This document shows positions 44,201 to 52,972 of a stretch of DNA of 64,000 nucleotides, one piece after another. Under the pieces are notes generated by a model that saw only the letters and a list, made by a program, of their open reading frames with translations, did not search any database and was not told the DNA's origin. Every line of letters starts with the position of its first letter. Within the stretch, counting starts at the first letter, position 1. The stretch is taken from assembly GCF_015704865.1 (NCBI RefSeq), contig NZ_JADQTO010000002.1, forward strand, positions 248,001 to 312,000, given 5' to 3'. This DNA is from Actinoplanes aureus (GTDB taxonomy: Bacteria > Actinomycetota > Actinomycetes > Mycobacteriales > Micromonosporaceae). The position numbers were made by a program, and so were the translations under genes.

Positions 44201-45242
44201 CGTCGTACTCGGCAAGCTTGCGCCGGACCTCGTCCGGCGTCATGGCCAGGTGCTCGAGGATGGTGTAGCGGTCCGGCCGGGTCCGCGGCGCGAACTCGAC
44301 GATCCGTACGAACTGGTCGGCGTCCAGGCCGACGTCGGACGGCGTACGCGGCAGCTGGTGCCGTGCCAGACAATCGGACATCTGCTTGAACCGCCGCTCG
44401 TCGCCGCGCAGGAACGTGCAGAACAGCGCACCGAGCCCGGCCAGTTCGCCGTGCGAGGCGGTCTCCGGGTACAGCGAGTCGGTGGCGTGCATGATCTCGT
44501 GGCATCCGCCGCTGCACGGGATGCTGGTGCCGGCGACCGCCATGGCGAGCCCGCTGGAGATCAGCGATTCGGCGAGGGTGGTGACGAACGCGTCGTCGGT
44601 CATGTCCCCCGGCATGGAGAGGATCGCCTCGGCGCCCATCCGGGACAGCGAGGCCGCGAGCCCGTCCACCTGCTCGCCGCGCACCTCGCGAGCCAGCTCC
44701 CAGTCGGCCAGCGCGCTGATGTTGCTCACCACGTCACCGATGCCGGCGCGGTTCACCCGGTCCGGGCCGTTGTCCACGAAGTCCAGGTCGACGACGACGC
44801 CGAACGGAATGTGCACCCCGTACGAGCCCTTGATCCCGTCGTTGATCAGGCTGGCCACCGGTGAGGCGATGCCGTCGTTGGCCAGGCTGGTGGCCACCGA
44901 GACCATCGGCAGGCCCCAGCGGCTGGCCGCGTACTTGGCGGTGTCGACGGTCTTGCCGCCGCCGATGCCGACCACCGCGTCGAAGTGCCGGGCGCGCAGC
45001 TTGCCGGCCAGTTCCAGAGCGGCGTCCAGGGTGCCGCCGCCGGTCACGAAGATCTCGGCGGACGTGAGCGACGGCCGCAACAACTCGACGATCTGCTCGC
45101 CCAGGCCGGGGCCGACCACGACGGCGACGTCGCCGCCGGAGGAGATCCGACCGTCGGCGAGGATCTTGCCGAGGTCGGCGACCGCGCCCCGCCGCACCTC
45201 GATGTGCAGCGGGGTCTGGACGCTACGGGCTAGTAGCGGCAT
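44181..45242 (-). CDS. Iron-containing alcohol dehydrogenase, glycerol-1-phosphate dehydrogenase-like
   Basis: 353 aa. The family signature includes GIGGGKTVDTAKYAA (nicotinamide nucleotide binding), SVATSLANDGIASPVASLI and the metal-binding His residues in GCHEIMHATDSL and ASHGELAGLGALF. The pattern is closest to the sn-glycerol-1-phosphate dehydrogenase / AraM branch rather than ethanol-type enzymes, so it probably reduces dihydroxyacetone phosphate or a similar phosphorylated ketose. The ATG overlaps the nucleotidyltransferase stop by 13 bp. Confidence 0.87.
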   Translation of the reverse strand: MPLLARSVQTPLHIEVRRGAVADLGKILADGRISSGGDVAVVVGPGLGEQIVELLRPSLTSAEIFVTGGGTLDAALELAGKLRARHFDAVVGIGGGKTVDTAKYAASRWGLPMVSVATSLANDGIASPVASLINDGIKGSYGVHIPFGVVVDLDFVDNGPDRVNRAGIGDVVSNISALADWELAREVRGEQVDGLAASLSRMGAEAILSMPGDMTDDAFVTTLAESLISSGLAMAVAGTSIPCSGGCHEIMHATDSLYPETASHGELAGLGALFCTFLRGDERRFKQMSDCLARHQLPRTPSDVGLDADQFVRIVEFAPRTRPDRYTILEHLAMTPDEVRRKLAEYDDAVAAH

Positions 45243-45961
45243 GCGATGTCCCGGGCCTTCGCGAGGTCGTCGTGGTTGTCCACCTCGACCCACGGCAGGT
45301 CGCCGATCTCGGCGGCACGGACCTCTCCGCCGCGGTTCGCGTACTCCTGGAAGCCGTCCTCGTAGTACAGGTCGGGGTTGCGCTCCCAGGTCGTCTTGAG
45401 CGCGTCGGCCAGGGCGGACGCGGCGGACGCCTCGATGATGTTGGCGCCGATGTACTCGCCGTACGCCTCGGCCGGCTCCATCAGCTTCGTGATCTTGGTG
45501 AGCTGGCCGTCGGTGTTGAAGACGGTCTTCATCTCCTCTTCGGCCAGCTTCTTCACCGTGTCGACGGCGAGCAGGATGCTCGGGCCGCGCTTGGCCAGCA
45601 GCGTGTGCTCCACGCTGACCGGGTGCACGGTGTCACCGTTCACCATCAGCGCGCCCTGCGCGAAGTGGTCCCGGGCCAGCCAGAGCGAGTACGCGTTGTT
45701 CCACTCCTCGGCCTTGTCGTTGTGCACCAGGGAGATCTTGACGCCGTACTTCTGCTCGAAGCCGGCGACCCGCTCCTCGACCGCGCCGGCGCGGTAGCCG
45801 ACCACGATCGTCACGTTCCGCAGGCCGGCGGCCGCCAGGTTGCGCAGCGAGATGTCCATGATCGTGGTCTCCCCGTCCACGGGGACCAGCGCCTTCGGCA
45901 GTGTGTCCGTGTACGGGCGCAACCTGCGCCCGGCGCCGGCGGCGAGTACCAGACCGATCAT
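45230..45961 (-). CDS. Sugar/alcohol-phosphate nucleotidyltransferase
   Basis: 243 aa. N-terminal signature MIGLVLAAGAGRRLRPYTDTLPKALVPV with the GxGxR loop and catalytic Lys; metal-binding Asp in ALMVNGDTVHP. Length and the YGEYIGANIIEASAA block resemble the phosphocholine / polyol-phosphate cytidylyltransferase branch. It should make a CDP-alcohol that the CDP-alcohol transferase of the same operon consumes. First gene of the operon; divergent from the aminotransferase 97 bp away. Confidence 0.9.
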   Translation of the reverse strand: MIGLVLAAGAGRRLRPYTDTLPKALVPVDGETTIMDISLRNLAAAGLRNVTIVVGYRAGAVEERVAGFEQKYGVKISLVHNDKAEEWNNAYSLWLARDHFAQGALMVNGDTVHPVSVEHTLLAKRGPSILLAVDTVKKLAEEEMKTVFNTDGQLTKITKLMEPAEAYGEYIGANIIEASAASALADALKTTWERNPDLYYEDGFQEYANRGGEVRAAEIGDLPWVEVDNHDDLAKARDIACRY

Positions 45962-46045
45962 GGGGTGGTTCCTTCCAACGAAAATGGGGCTGTGCCAAGC
46001 GAGGATAGCGGTGCACCGCTGCGAAAATCGTATAGAGCCTGCTCG

Positions 46046-46051
46046 TAAGCT
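46046..46051 (+). promoter_or_regulatory. Leaderless -10 element of the aminotransferase gene
   Basis: TAAGCT ends seven bases before the ATG at 46059; no ribosome site follows it. Confidence 0.5.
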
Positions 46052-46058
46052 GTTGGGC

Positions 46059-47153
46059 ATGACCGCTGAGCAGCTGATCTCCTTCGCCCGTGGCGCTCCG
46101 TCGCTGGACATCGTCGACGTGGAGGGCCTGAAGGCCGCCGCCGCCCGCGCCTTCGACGCCGATCCGGCGGGCGTGACCGCCTACGGCACCTCTGTCGGCT
46201 ATCTCCCGTTGCGCAAGTGGATCGCCGACAAGCACAACGTCTCCCCGGACCAGGTCATCGTGACGAACGGTTCGCTCCAGGCGGACGCGTTCCTCTTCGG
46301 CCACCTGGTCAAGCCGGGTGACGACGTGGTGGTGGAGAAGCCGACGTACGACCGGACCCTGCTCAACCTGCAGAACCTCGGCGCCAAGGTGCACCAGGTG
46401 ACGGTCCAGCCGGACGGCATCGACGTCGACGAGCTGCGCACCCTGCTCGAGTCCGGGGTGCGGCCCAAGCTGGCGCACATCATCCCGAACTACCAGAACC
46501 CGGCCGGTGTCACCCTCTCCGCGGAGAAGCGCCGGACGCTGCTCGCCCTCGCCGCTCAGTACGAGTTCATCATCTTCGAGGACGACCCGTACGTGGACAT
46601 TCGTTTCCGCGGCGAGCCGTTGCCCTCGATGCTCTCCCAGGACACCGACAACCTGGTGGTGCACGCCTCCAGCTTCACCAAGACGGTCTGCCCCGGCGTG
46701 CGCGTCGGCTACCTGGTCGGCCCGGCCGCGCTTATCGACGCGATCGCGAAGAAGGCCACCAACCTCTACATCTCGCCGGGCATGGTCTCCGAGGCGATCG
46801 TGCACCAGTTCTGCGTCTCCGGTGACATCGAGAAGTCGGTCCAAACGGTCAGCGCGGCGCTGGGCGAACGGGCCCGGGTGCTGGCCGAGTCGATCCGCAA
46901 GCACATCCCGGGTGCCACCTTCACCGAGCCGGACGGCGGTTACTTCCTCTGGGTCGACCTGCCCGAGGACATCGACGTCGACAAGCTCTTCCCGGCGGCC
47001 ATGAAGAAGGGCGTCGCGGTGGTCAAGGGCAGCGACTTCCTGCTCGAGGGTGGCCGGCACTCGCTGCGCCTGGCGTACTCGGCGGTCACCGTCGGGCAGA
47101 TCGACGAGGGTGTGCGGAGGATCGCCGACGCCATCGAAGAGGTACGAGGCTGA
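46059..47153 (+). CDS. PLP-dependent aminotransferase (class I, LysN-like)
   Basis: 364 aa. Fold-type I features: GYLPLRKWIA, VTNGSLQADAFL, IIPNYQNPAGVTLSAEKR, DDPYVDIRF with the PLP-binding Asp, and the Schiff-base lysine in ASSFTKTVCPGVRVGYLVGP. No GntR domain precedes it, so it is not a MocR regulator. Such enzymes act on alpha-aminoadipate, branched or aromatic amino acids. It is divergent from the polyol-phosphate operon; a shared pathway is possible but not shown. Confidence 0.92.
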   Translation: MTAEQLISFARGAPSLDIVDVEGLKAAAARAFDADPAGVTAYGTSVGYLPLRKWIADKHNVSPDQVIVTNGSLQADAFLFGHLVKPGDDVVVEKPTYDRTLLNLQNLGAKVHQVTVQPDGIDVDELRTLLESGVRPKLAHIIPNYQNPAGVTLSAEKRRTLLALAAQYEFIIFEDDPYVDIRFRGEPLPSMLSQDTDNLVVHASSFTKTVCPGVRVGYLVGPAALIDAIAKKATNLYISPGMVSEAIVHQFCVSGDIEKSVQTVSAALGERARVLAESIRKHIPGATFTEPDGGYFLWVDLPEDIDVDKLFPAAMKKGVAVVKGSDFLLEGGRHSLRLAYSAVTVGQIDEGVRRIADAIEEVRG

Positions 47154-47241
47154 CGGTTCATTTCCCGTGCCGGCGATGAGTCGGCACGGGAACCTCCGGG
47201 TAGCCTCGATTGGTTTGCCGTACCCGGGGGAGGTTGGACTT

Positions 47242-48348
47242 ATGACCGAGAACCGCAGCCGTCCGCTCGGGAAAGCCTTGGCCGATCGAATGCGCGGCTT
47301 TCTCACCAACGGGGAGACCGCCGAGGCGAACGGTTCGCGCGGCCACACCACCACGTCGGTGGTCGACTGCGGCGTCTACGTCGACGGCAAGCGGATGCCG
47401 GGTGACTTCACCCCGGACCGGGCTCTCGAGGAGGCCTGCGGTCAGGACGGAGCCTTCGTGTGGCTCGGGCTGCACGAGCCGTCGGCGGAGCAGATGGCGG
47501 CGATCGCGCGCACCTACGGGCTGCACGAGCTGGCCGTGGAGGACGCGGTAAAGGCGGAGCAGCGGCCCAAGCTGGAGCAGTTCGGCGCGGTGCACTTCCT
47601 GGTCCTGCGCACGACCCGGTACGTGCCGCACCAGGAGCTGACCGAGAGCTCCCAGGTGGTGGAGACCGGCCAGATGATGATCTTCATCGGCGAGCGGTTC
47701 GTCATCACCGTCCGGCACGGCGACGCCTCCGAGCTCGCACCGGTCCGCGCCGATCTGGAGTCGCAGCGGGCGGTCCTGCTGGAGCAGGGGCCGTGGGCGG
47801 TGGCGTACGCGGTCACCGACCGGGTGGTCGACCACTACCTCGATGTGGCCGACCAGGTCGAGGCGGACCTGGACACCATCGAGGAGGGCGTCTTCTCCCG
47901 CGATCGGAGCGCGCCGATCCAGCAGGTCTACCAGCTGAAGCGGGAGCTCGTGGAGTTCCGCCGGGCGGTGGTGCCGTTGCAGCGGCCGCTGGCGGCGATC
48001 ACCGGCAGCCAGGGCGTGGTGCCGAAGGAGATCCGCCGCTATTTCCGGGACGTGCAGGACCACCTCACCCGCACGGTTGAGCAGGTCTCCTCGTACGACG
48101 ACCTGCTCAACTCGATCCTGCAGGCACGTCTCGCCCAGGTGACCGTGGACCAGAACAACGACATGCGCAAGATCGCGTCGTGGGCCGCCATCGCCACGGT
48201 CTGGACCGCGTTCGCCGGCGTCTACGGCATGAACTTCGACTACATGCCGGAGACCGACTGGAAGTACGGCTACCCGGCCCTGATCGCCGTCCTCTCATTG
48301 ATCACCGTGCTGCTCTACCGGGCACTACGGCGAAACGGATGGCTCTAA
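47242..48348 (+). CDS. corA: CorA-type magnesium/divalent cation channel
   Basis: 368 aa. Large cytosolic N-terminal domain, long stalk helix (about 240-310), and two C-terminal membrane helices with the YGMNF selectivity motif and the basic tail RRNGWL. Forms pentameric channels for Mg2+ (or Co2+, Zn2+). GGGGGAGG lies close upstream of the ATG at 47242. I see no M-box-like riboswitch in the short leader. It is seven to ten bases before the EccB gene, likely one transcript. Confidence 0.95.
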   Translation: MTENRSRPLGKALADRMRGFLTNGETAEANGSRGHTTTSVVDCGVYVDGKRMPGDFTPDRALEEACGQDGAFVWLGLHEPSAEQMAAIARTYGLHELAVEDAVKAEQRPKLEQFGAVHFLVLRTTRYVPHQELTESSQVVETGQMMIFIGERFVITVRHGDASELAPVRADLESQRAVLLEQGPWAVAYAVTDRVVDHYLDVADQVEADLDTIEEGVFSRDRSAPIQQVYQLKRELVEFRRAVVPLQRPLAAITGSQGVVPKEIRRYFRDVQDHLTRTVEQVSSYDDLLNSILQARLAQVTVDQNNDMRKIASWAAIATVWTAFAGVYGMNFDYMPETDWKYGYPALIAVLSLITVLLYRALRRNGWL

Positions 48349-48357
48349 GGTGGCGTG

Positions 48358-49665
48358 ATGCCGTCGCGTCAGGATGAGCTGCATTCGTACCAGTTTTCGA
48401 CGCAGCGCGTGGTCGCCGCACTGGTCACCCACGATCCTGACCCACAACGCTCGCCGATGCGCCGGGCCGGCACCACAGCGCTGATCGGGGTGCTGGTCGC
48501 CGCGCTGGTGCTCGGCGGCACCGCGGCGTACGGGTTGTTCACCGGCCACACCATGACCGAGGCCACCGACCCGGACGCGGTCCTGCTGGAGAAGGGCACC
48601 GGCGCGCGGTACGTCTACCTGCCCGCCGACGGCCGGCTGCACCCGATCCTCAACTACACCTCGGGCCTGCTGCTGGCCGGTGGCGCGCGGCCGGTGCTGA
48701 AGACGGTGCGGCCCGAGAAACTGGCCGAGGTGCCGCTGGGTGAGCCGCTCGGCATCCCCGGAGCCCCGGACACGCTGCCGGCCGCTGAGGACCTGCTGGC
48801 CGGGGGGTGGTCGGTCTGCACGGAAAGAGGGCGGAGCACCCTGCTCGTCGGGTTCACGCCGCCGGGTGACCCGGCGCCGGCGGAGCTGGGGCTGCTGGTC
48901 CGGGACGAGGCCGGGCGTACCCATCTGGTGCACCAGAACCGGCGTTTCCTGCTCGCCGCCGATCGGGTGGACGCGGTCCAGCGAGCTCTCGGCTGGTACG
49001 GGCGGCGCCCGTGGCCGGTGGCGGCGGCGTGGGCCGACGCGATCCCGGCCGGCCCGGATCTGGCGGCGCCGGTGATCTCCGACGCCGGCCGCCCCTCGGT
49101 GATCAGCGGGCGGCGGGCCGGGCAGGTGCTGACCGACGGGAGCCAGTTCGCGGTGGTGCTGCGGGACGGCATCGCGCCGGTGACCGAGACGCAGGCGCGG
49201 TTGCTGGCACCGCCGGCGGACATCGGTGCGGAGTTCCGCGAGCTGCGCGCCTCGGCGACGCAGATCAGCGGCGGTGCGGGCCTACCGGCCCGGGTGCCCC
49301 GGCTCGTGGACGAACCGGCGCGGGCGTGCGTCACCCTCGTGGGTGCCGGCGGCGAGGCGGGCGTACGCCTGAACGCGTCCTTCCCGCCCGGCGCCGTACC
49401 GGCCGGACCCACCCGGGTCGACCGGGTGCACGTGGCCCGTGGCCGTGGTGCCGTCGTGGTCGCGGCGGCCTCACCGGACGCGCCGGCGAGCAGCGGAACG
49501 GTGCATCTGGTCACCGACACCGGCCACCGCTATCCGCTGGCCGGTCGCGACCTGCTGGCCCGGCTGGGATATCCGGACTCGTCGCCCCGGCAGGTGCCGG
49601 CGCAGCTGGTCGCGTACCTCCCGGCCGGCCCGGCCCTGGATCCGGTCCGGGCCGGGCGGCCGTGA
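48358..49665 (+). CDS. eccB: Type VII secretion protein EccB
   Basis: 435 aa. Cytosolic N-terminus with the EccB hallmark SRQDELHSYQFSTQRVVAALV, a membrane helix (about residues 38-62) and a large outside domain with LLEKGTGARYVYLPADGRLHPILNYTSGLLL and two cysteines (SVCTER, ACVTLVG) that form a disulfide in relatives. EccB is one of the core membrane components of ESX/T7SS machines. None of EccC, EccD, EccE, mycosin or WXG100 genes is near, so it is an orphan here; it is coupled to corA. Confidence 0.92.
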   Translation: MPSRQDELHSYQFSTQRVVAALVTHDPDPQRSPMRRAGTTALIGVLVAALVLGGTAAYGLFTGHTMTEATDPDAVLLEKGTGARYVYLPADGRLHPILNYTSGLLLAGGARPVLKTVRPEKLAEVPLGEPLGIPGAPDTLPAAEDLLAGGWSVCTERGRSTLLVGFTPPGDPAPAELGLLVRDEAGRTHLVHQNRRFLLAADRVDAVQRALGWYGRRPWPVAAAWADAIPAGPDLAAPVISDAGRPSVISGRRAGQVLTDGSQFAVVLRDGIAPVTETQARLLAPPADIGAEFRELRASATQISGGAGLPARVPRLVDEPARACVTLVGAGGEAGVRLNASFPPGAVPAGPTRVDRVHVARGRGAVVVAAASPDAPASSGTVHLVTDTGHRYPLAGRDLLARLGYPDSSPRQVPAQLVAYLPAGPALDPVRAGRP

Positions 49666-49678
49666 CGGTGGGCCGTCC

Positions 49679-50230
49679 CTAGCGGGGGCCCGGCTTGGTC
49701 TGGTCGGTCACCGTGCCGTTGGACGTGGTGTAGACCGTCGGCTCGATCGGTTCGAACGCCGCGTCGTCGGCGCCCGTCTGGACCGTGCTGGTCGTGTCGT
49801 ACTCCTCCCACTGCGCGTCCCGCTTGCGACGTGCGTAGTAGGCGGCACCCATACCGACCGCGGTGCCGAGCAGTGCGTACCCGGCCAGCCGGCCGGTGCG
49901 GCCCTTCTTCTGCCGGCCGGTGGCCTTGGCAGCCTTCTTCTCGGCCTTACGCTCCGCCTTCTCGACGGCCTTGGCCTGCTTCTTCGCCTGCTTCTTGGTG
50001 ACCTTTCCGGTGTGCCGGACGGTCTCCGAAGCCGCACCCGCCAGCGGGGTCAGCGCCGCGAGCGCGGTGTCCCAGCTGTTCGTGGCGGCGTCCTTGGCCT
50101 TCGTTGCGGCCGGCTGGACGCGATCCTTGGCGGCGTAGAACTTCGGGCCGACGGTCGCGCTGGTCTCCTGAGCCGCCAGGGACGCCGCGCGCTTGAAGTG
50201 ATCCATGCTCTGGTTGAGCTCGTTGCGCAT
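49679..50230 (-). CDS. Ala/Lys-rich membrane-associated protein, unknown
   Basis: 183 aa from the ATG at 50230. Helical N-terminal half (ASLAAQETSATVGPKFYAAKDRVQPAATKAKDAA), a strongly basic Lys/Ala coiled stretch (about residues 95-130), then one short membrane helix (about 137-155, AGYALLGTAVGMGAAYYA) and an acidic tail. It resembles YtxH/DUF5324-like stress-type proteins in layout, without a clear family match. An ATG 13 codons upstream exists in an Arg-rich stretch and is less likely. Confidence 0.65.
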   Translation of the reverse strand: MRNELNQSMDHFKRAASLAAQETSATVGPKFYAAKDRVQPAATKAKDAATNSWDTALAALTPLAGAASETVRHTGKVTKKQAKKQAKAVEKAERKAEKKAAKATGRQKKGRTGRLAGYALLGTAVGMGAAYYARRKRDAQWEEYDTTSTVQTGADDAAFEPIEPTVYTTSNGTVTDQTKPGPR

Positions 50231-50400
50231 CCGTGTACTACGCCTCCGACGACGCATCGTTGCGAACACCAGTGCCCACCTCCTGTGGTCTTCTCCCAGG
50301 CCATGTTGCCTCTTCAGGTACCCCCGCGCCGCCGGATCCCCGACATGGGGGAGGATCCGAAGGGCACGAGAACAGTCCCATCACGCAGACGGGAGTACCC

Positions 50401-50925
50401 GTGGCAGAGAACATTTACGCCACCCTTCACACCAACCACGGCGCGATCCGGCTTCAGCTCTTCCCGGATCACGCCCCAGCGACCGTCCGCAACTTCGTGG
50501 AACTGGCCGAGGGCACCAAGGAGTACAAGGACCCGCGCACCGGTCAGCCGGGCAAGGGGCCGTACTACGACGGCACCATCTCGCACCGGGTCATCCCCGG
50601 TTTCATGGTGCAGATGGGTGACCCGACCGGCACCGGCCGGGGCGGCCCGGGCTACCAGTTCGGTGACGAGTTCCACCCGGAGCTCTTCTTCGACCGCCCG
50701 TACCTGCTCGCCATGGCGAACGCCGGTCCGGGCACCAACGGCTCGCAGTTCTTCATCACGGTCGGCCCGACCCCGCACCTGAACCGGCGGCACACGATCT
50801 TCGGCCAGGTGGCCGACGAGCAGTCCGCCAAGGTCGTCGACTCGATCGCGAACACGCCGACCGGACCGGGCGACCGGCCCCGTGAGGACGTCGTGATCGA
50901 GCGGGTGACGATCGAGCGTTCCTGA
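50401..50925 (+). CDS. ppiA: Peptidyl-prolyl cis-trans isomerase (cyclophilin)
   Basis: 174 aa, no signal peptide, cytosolic. Cyclophilin motifs are present: ISHRVIPGFMVQMGDPTGTGRGGPGYQFGDE (catalytic Arg and Phe), MANAGPGTNGSQFFITVG and LNRRHTIFGQV. It speeds proline isomerisation during folding. The GTG at 50401 follows GGGAG by five bases. A 12-bp palindrome ACCGCTAGCGGT overlaps its end (50925-50936). Confidence 0.95.
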   Translation: MAENIYATLHTNHGAIRLQLFPDHAPATVRNFVELAEGTKEYKDPRTGQPGKGPYYDGTISHRVIPGFMVQMGDPTGTGRGGPGYQFGDEFHPELFFDRPYLLAMANAGPGTNGSQFFITVGPTPHLNRRHTIFGQVADEQSAKVVDSIANTPTGPGDRPREDVVIERVTIERS

Positions 50926-50948
50926 CCGCTAGCGGTACCTTTGGTGCC

Positions 50949-51854
50949 ATGAGTGAGGCGCCCTCGACGGCACCGGTGTGCTATCGGCATCCGTCACGAG
51001 AGACCCTGCTCCGGTGCAGCCGCTGCGAGCGTCCGATCTGCACCAGCTGCATGAACGACGCGGTGGTCGGCCATCACTGCCCGGACTGTGTCAAAGAGGG
51101 ACGCCGCAGCCAGCGGCCGGCGCGCACCGCCTTCGGCGGTAGTCGCGCCGGCCAGCTCGGCTACGTGACCACCGGCATCATCGCGATCAACTCGCTGGTC
51201 ATGATCGCTTCCGCGGTGGTCGGCGGCCCGCGCGCGATCGCCGGCGGCGGCGGATTCTTCGGCCTGCTCGGCACCGGCACCCCGCTGACCGACTTCGGCG
51301 AGGTGCTCGGCTTCGCGTTCTACGACGGCGCGGTGCACGGCATCGCCGAAGGCGAGTGGTACCGCCTGGCCACCGCCATGTTCCTGCACTACGGCGCGGT
51401 CCACCTGCTGCTCAACATGATGCTCGTCGCCCAGCTCGGCCGCTATCTGGAGGCTCAGCTCGGCCCGATGCGCTTCGCCGCCGTCTACCTGCTGGCCGGC
51501 TTCGGCGGCAACGTCGCGGCCTACGTCTTCCAGGCGCCGAACCAGCCTTCGGCGGGCGCGTCCACCGCCACCTTCGGCCTGATCGCCGCGGTGATCGTGA
51601 TCAACCGGCGGCTGCTGCGCGACCCCGGCCCGATGGTGCCGCTGCTGGTCACCAACCTGATCTTCACGTTCACCATCCCGTACATCTCGATCGCCGGCCA
51701 CCTCGGCGGCCTCGTGGCCGGCGCCGCGGCGGCTGCGGCCGTGGCCTACCCACGCCTGCCGCGCCGCTCGCTCAAGCAGGCGCTCGGCCTTACCGCAATC
51801 CTGCTTCTGCTGATCGCCGCCGCCATCTTGCGCACCCAGGCGATCCTCACTTAG
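50949..51854 (+). CDS. Rhomboid intramembrane serine protease with N-terminal zinc finger
   Basis: 301 aa. Residues 12-55 form a B-box-like zinc finger (CYRHPSRETLLRCSRCERPI...CTSCM...HHCPDC). A rhomboid domain of six to seven membrane helices follows, with the catalytic serine in SAGASTATFGLI and the catalytic histidine in ISIAGHLGGLVAGA. It should cleave membrane proteins inside the bilayer; the zinc finger may recruit substrates. TACCTT (50936-50941) seven bases before the ATG suggests a leaderless transcript. Confidence 0.93.
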   Translation: MSEAPSTAPVCYRHPSRETLLRCSRCERPICTSCMNDAVVGHHCPDCVKEGRRSQRPARTAFGGSRAGQLGYVTTGIIAINSLVMIASAVVGGPRAIAGGGGFFGLLGTGTPLTDFGEVLGFAFYDGAVHGIAEGEWYRLATAMFLHYGAVHLLLNMMLVAQLGRYLEAQLGPMRFAAVYLLAGFGGNVAAYVFQAPNQPSAGASTATFGLIAAVIVINRRLLRDPGPMVPLLVTNLIFTFTIPYISIAGHLGGLVAGAAAAAAVAYPRLPRRSLKQALGLTAILLLLIAAAILRTQAILT

Positions 51855-51961
51855 CGGTACGCGTAGCCGGCCGTCCCGCCGGATTCCCACCGTCCCGCCG
51901 GTCCCGCGCGACCGGCTGCCCGCTCCCGGCCCCAGCGCGACCGCCGGGAAAGGGCGCGCCG

Positions 51962-52375
51962 TCAGAGGGCCGCGGTGCGGCGCAGGTCGCTGAGCTTCAG
52001 GGCGACGTCCTCGGGCAGGGCACCGAGGTCGTGGGCGCCGTACTGGTAGATGGTCTCGCCGGCGTCGATCTCCAGCAGCTCGCTGCGCAGGCCGCGGCGG
52101 ACGGTGCGTTCCACCCGTACCCGCTCGATCTGCGACCAGGGCAGGTGCCGGCGCCGGGCGAAGCCGGTGAGCACGGTGACGCCGTCGGCGTCCGCCGCCA
52201 GGCGGACCGGCAGGAACAGATCGCGCAACGCCCACCCGGTGAGGCCGGCCGCGACGACCGCGGCCAGGACCCAGCGCACCGGGTCGCCCTCGGCGAACGC
52301 CGCGGCGAGAACCACGATGGCGACCGCACCCATCAGCTTGGAGACCGGCAGGACCGGTCGGACGCGCCACTGCAT
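51962..52375 (-). CDS. PH-domain (YdbS-like) small membrane protein
   Basis: 137 aa. Two membrane helices near the N-terminus (about residues 14-30 and 35-50) followed by a bacterial PH domain (VTVLTGFARRRHLPWSQIERVRVER). The layout is common in Actinobacteria; function unknown. CATAGT on the minus strand six bases before the ATG fits a leaderless start. Confidence 0.83.
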   Translation of the reverse strand: MQWRVRPVLPVSKLMGAVAIVVLAAAFAEGDPVRWVLAAVVAAGLTGWALRDLFLPVRLAADADGVTVLTGFARRRHLPWSQIERVRVERTVRRGLRSELLEIDAGETIYQYGAHDLGALPEDVALKLSDLRRTAAL

Positions 52376-52462
52376 GCGTTCACTATGGCAGCCGGGCTGT
52401 TGTAATTCGATATTCAGAGGGGCCGGCCGCCTCCTCGCCGTTCATCTCCCGTTAAACATCAC

Positions 52463-52951
52463 ATGGACGTGTTCTCAAGTACGTTCCACATCGCCGCCGA
52501 AGCCGGGTCGGTCTCCCTCCCGACGGCGAACCGGCACCTGTCGATATTCCAGAACTGTGTCGACCAGGACGACCCCGCGGTCCTCGTGACCCGCTGCGTC
52601 CGTCCCGGAGCACCACTGTCCGGCGACTACCACCTGCTGCTCACCCAGCGCAGGCTGGTGATTCTCCGGGAGACCCGGCCGCTGCACCGCTTGCGGCTGC
52701 ACCTCAACGCCAACCTGCGGCACCTGTGCAACGTGACCTGGCGGCTCGATCTGGCCAAGCCGGCCGTCGAGATGTCCGCCACCGCGATGGACGGGGTGCG
52801 CGAACGATTCCGGATGCGGCTGGGTGACGAGGCCGCGGTGTGGCATGCCGAGGAGTTGCTGCGGCAGGTCTTCGAGGGCCGGCGTGGTGAGCGGGTGTCC
52901 GTCCCGGTGCGGAAGCCGCGAAGCTCCTCACCTGCGGTCGCTCTGGCGTAA
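52463..52951 (+). CDS. PH-like soluble protein of unknown function
   Basis: 162 aa, no membrane helix. The middle region, DYHLLLTQRRLVILRETRPLHRLRLHLNANLRHLCNVTW, looks like the bacterial PH-type fold, followed by a helical C-terminal half. No family assigned. It is divergent from the PH-domain gene. A 15-bp minisatellite begins 21 bp after its stop. Confidence 0.68.
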   Translation: MDVFSSTFHIAAEAGSVSLPTANRHLSIFQNCVDQDDPAVLVTRCVRPGAPLSGDYHLLLTQRRLVILRETRPLHRLRLHLNANLRHLCNVTWRLDLAKPAVEMSATAMDGVRERFRMRLGDEAAVWHAEELLRQVFEGRRGERVSVPVRKPRSSSPAVALA

Positions 52952-52972
52952 CAGCTCCGCTCACTTGCCCGC

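Noticed and set aside
47154..47241. Magnesium riboswitch before corA
   Set aside because: The 88-bp gap shows no M-box-like conserved segments, only a strong ribosome site.
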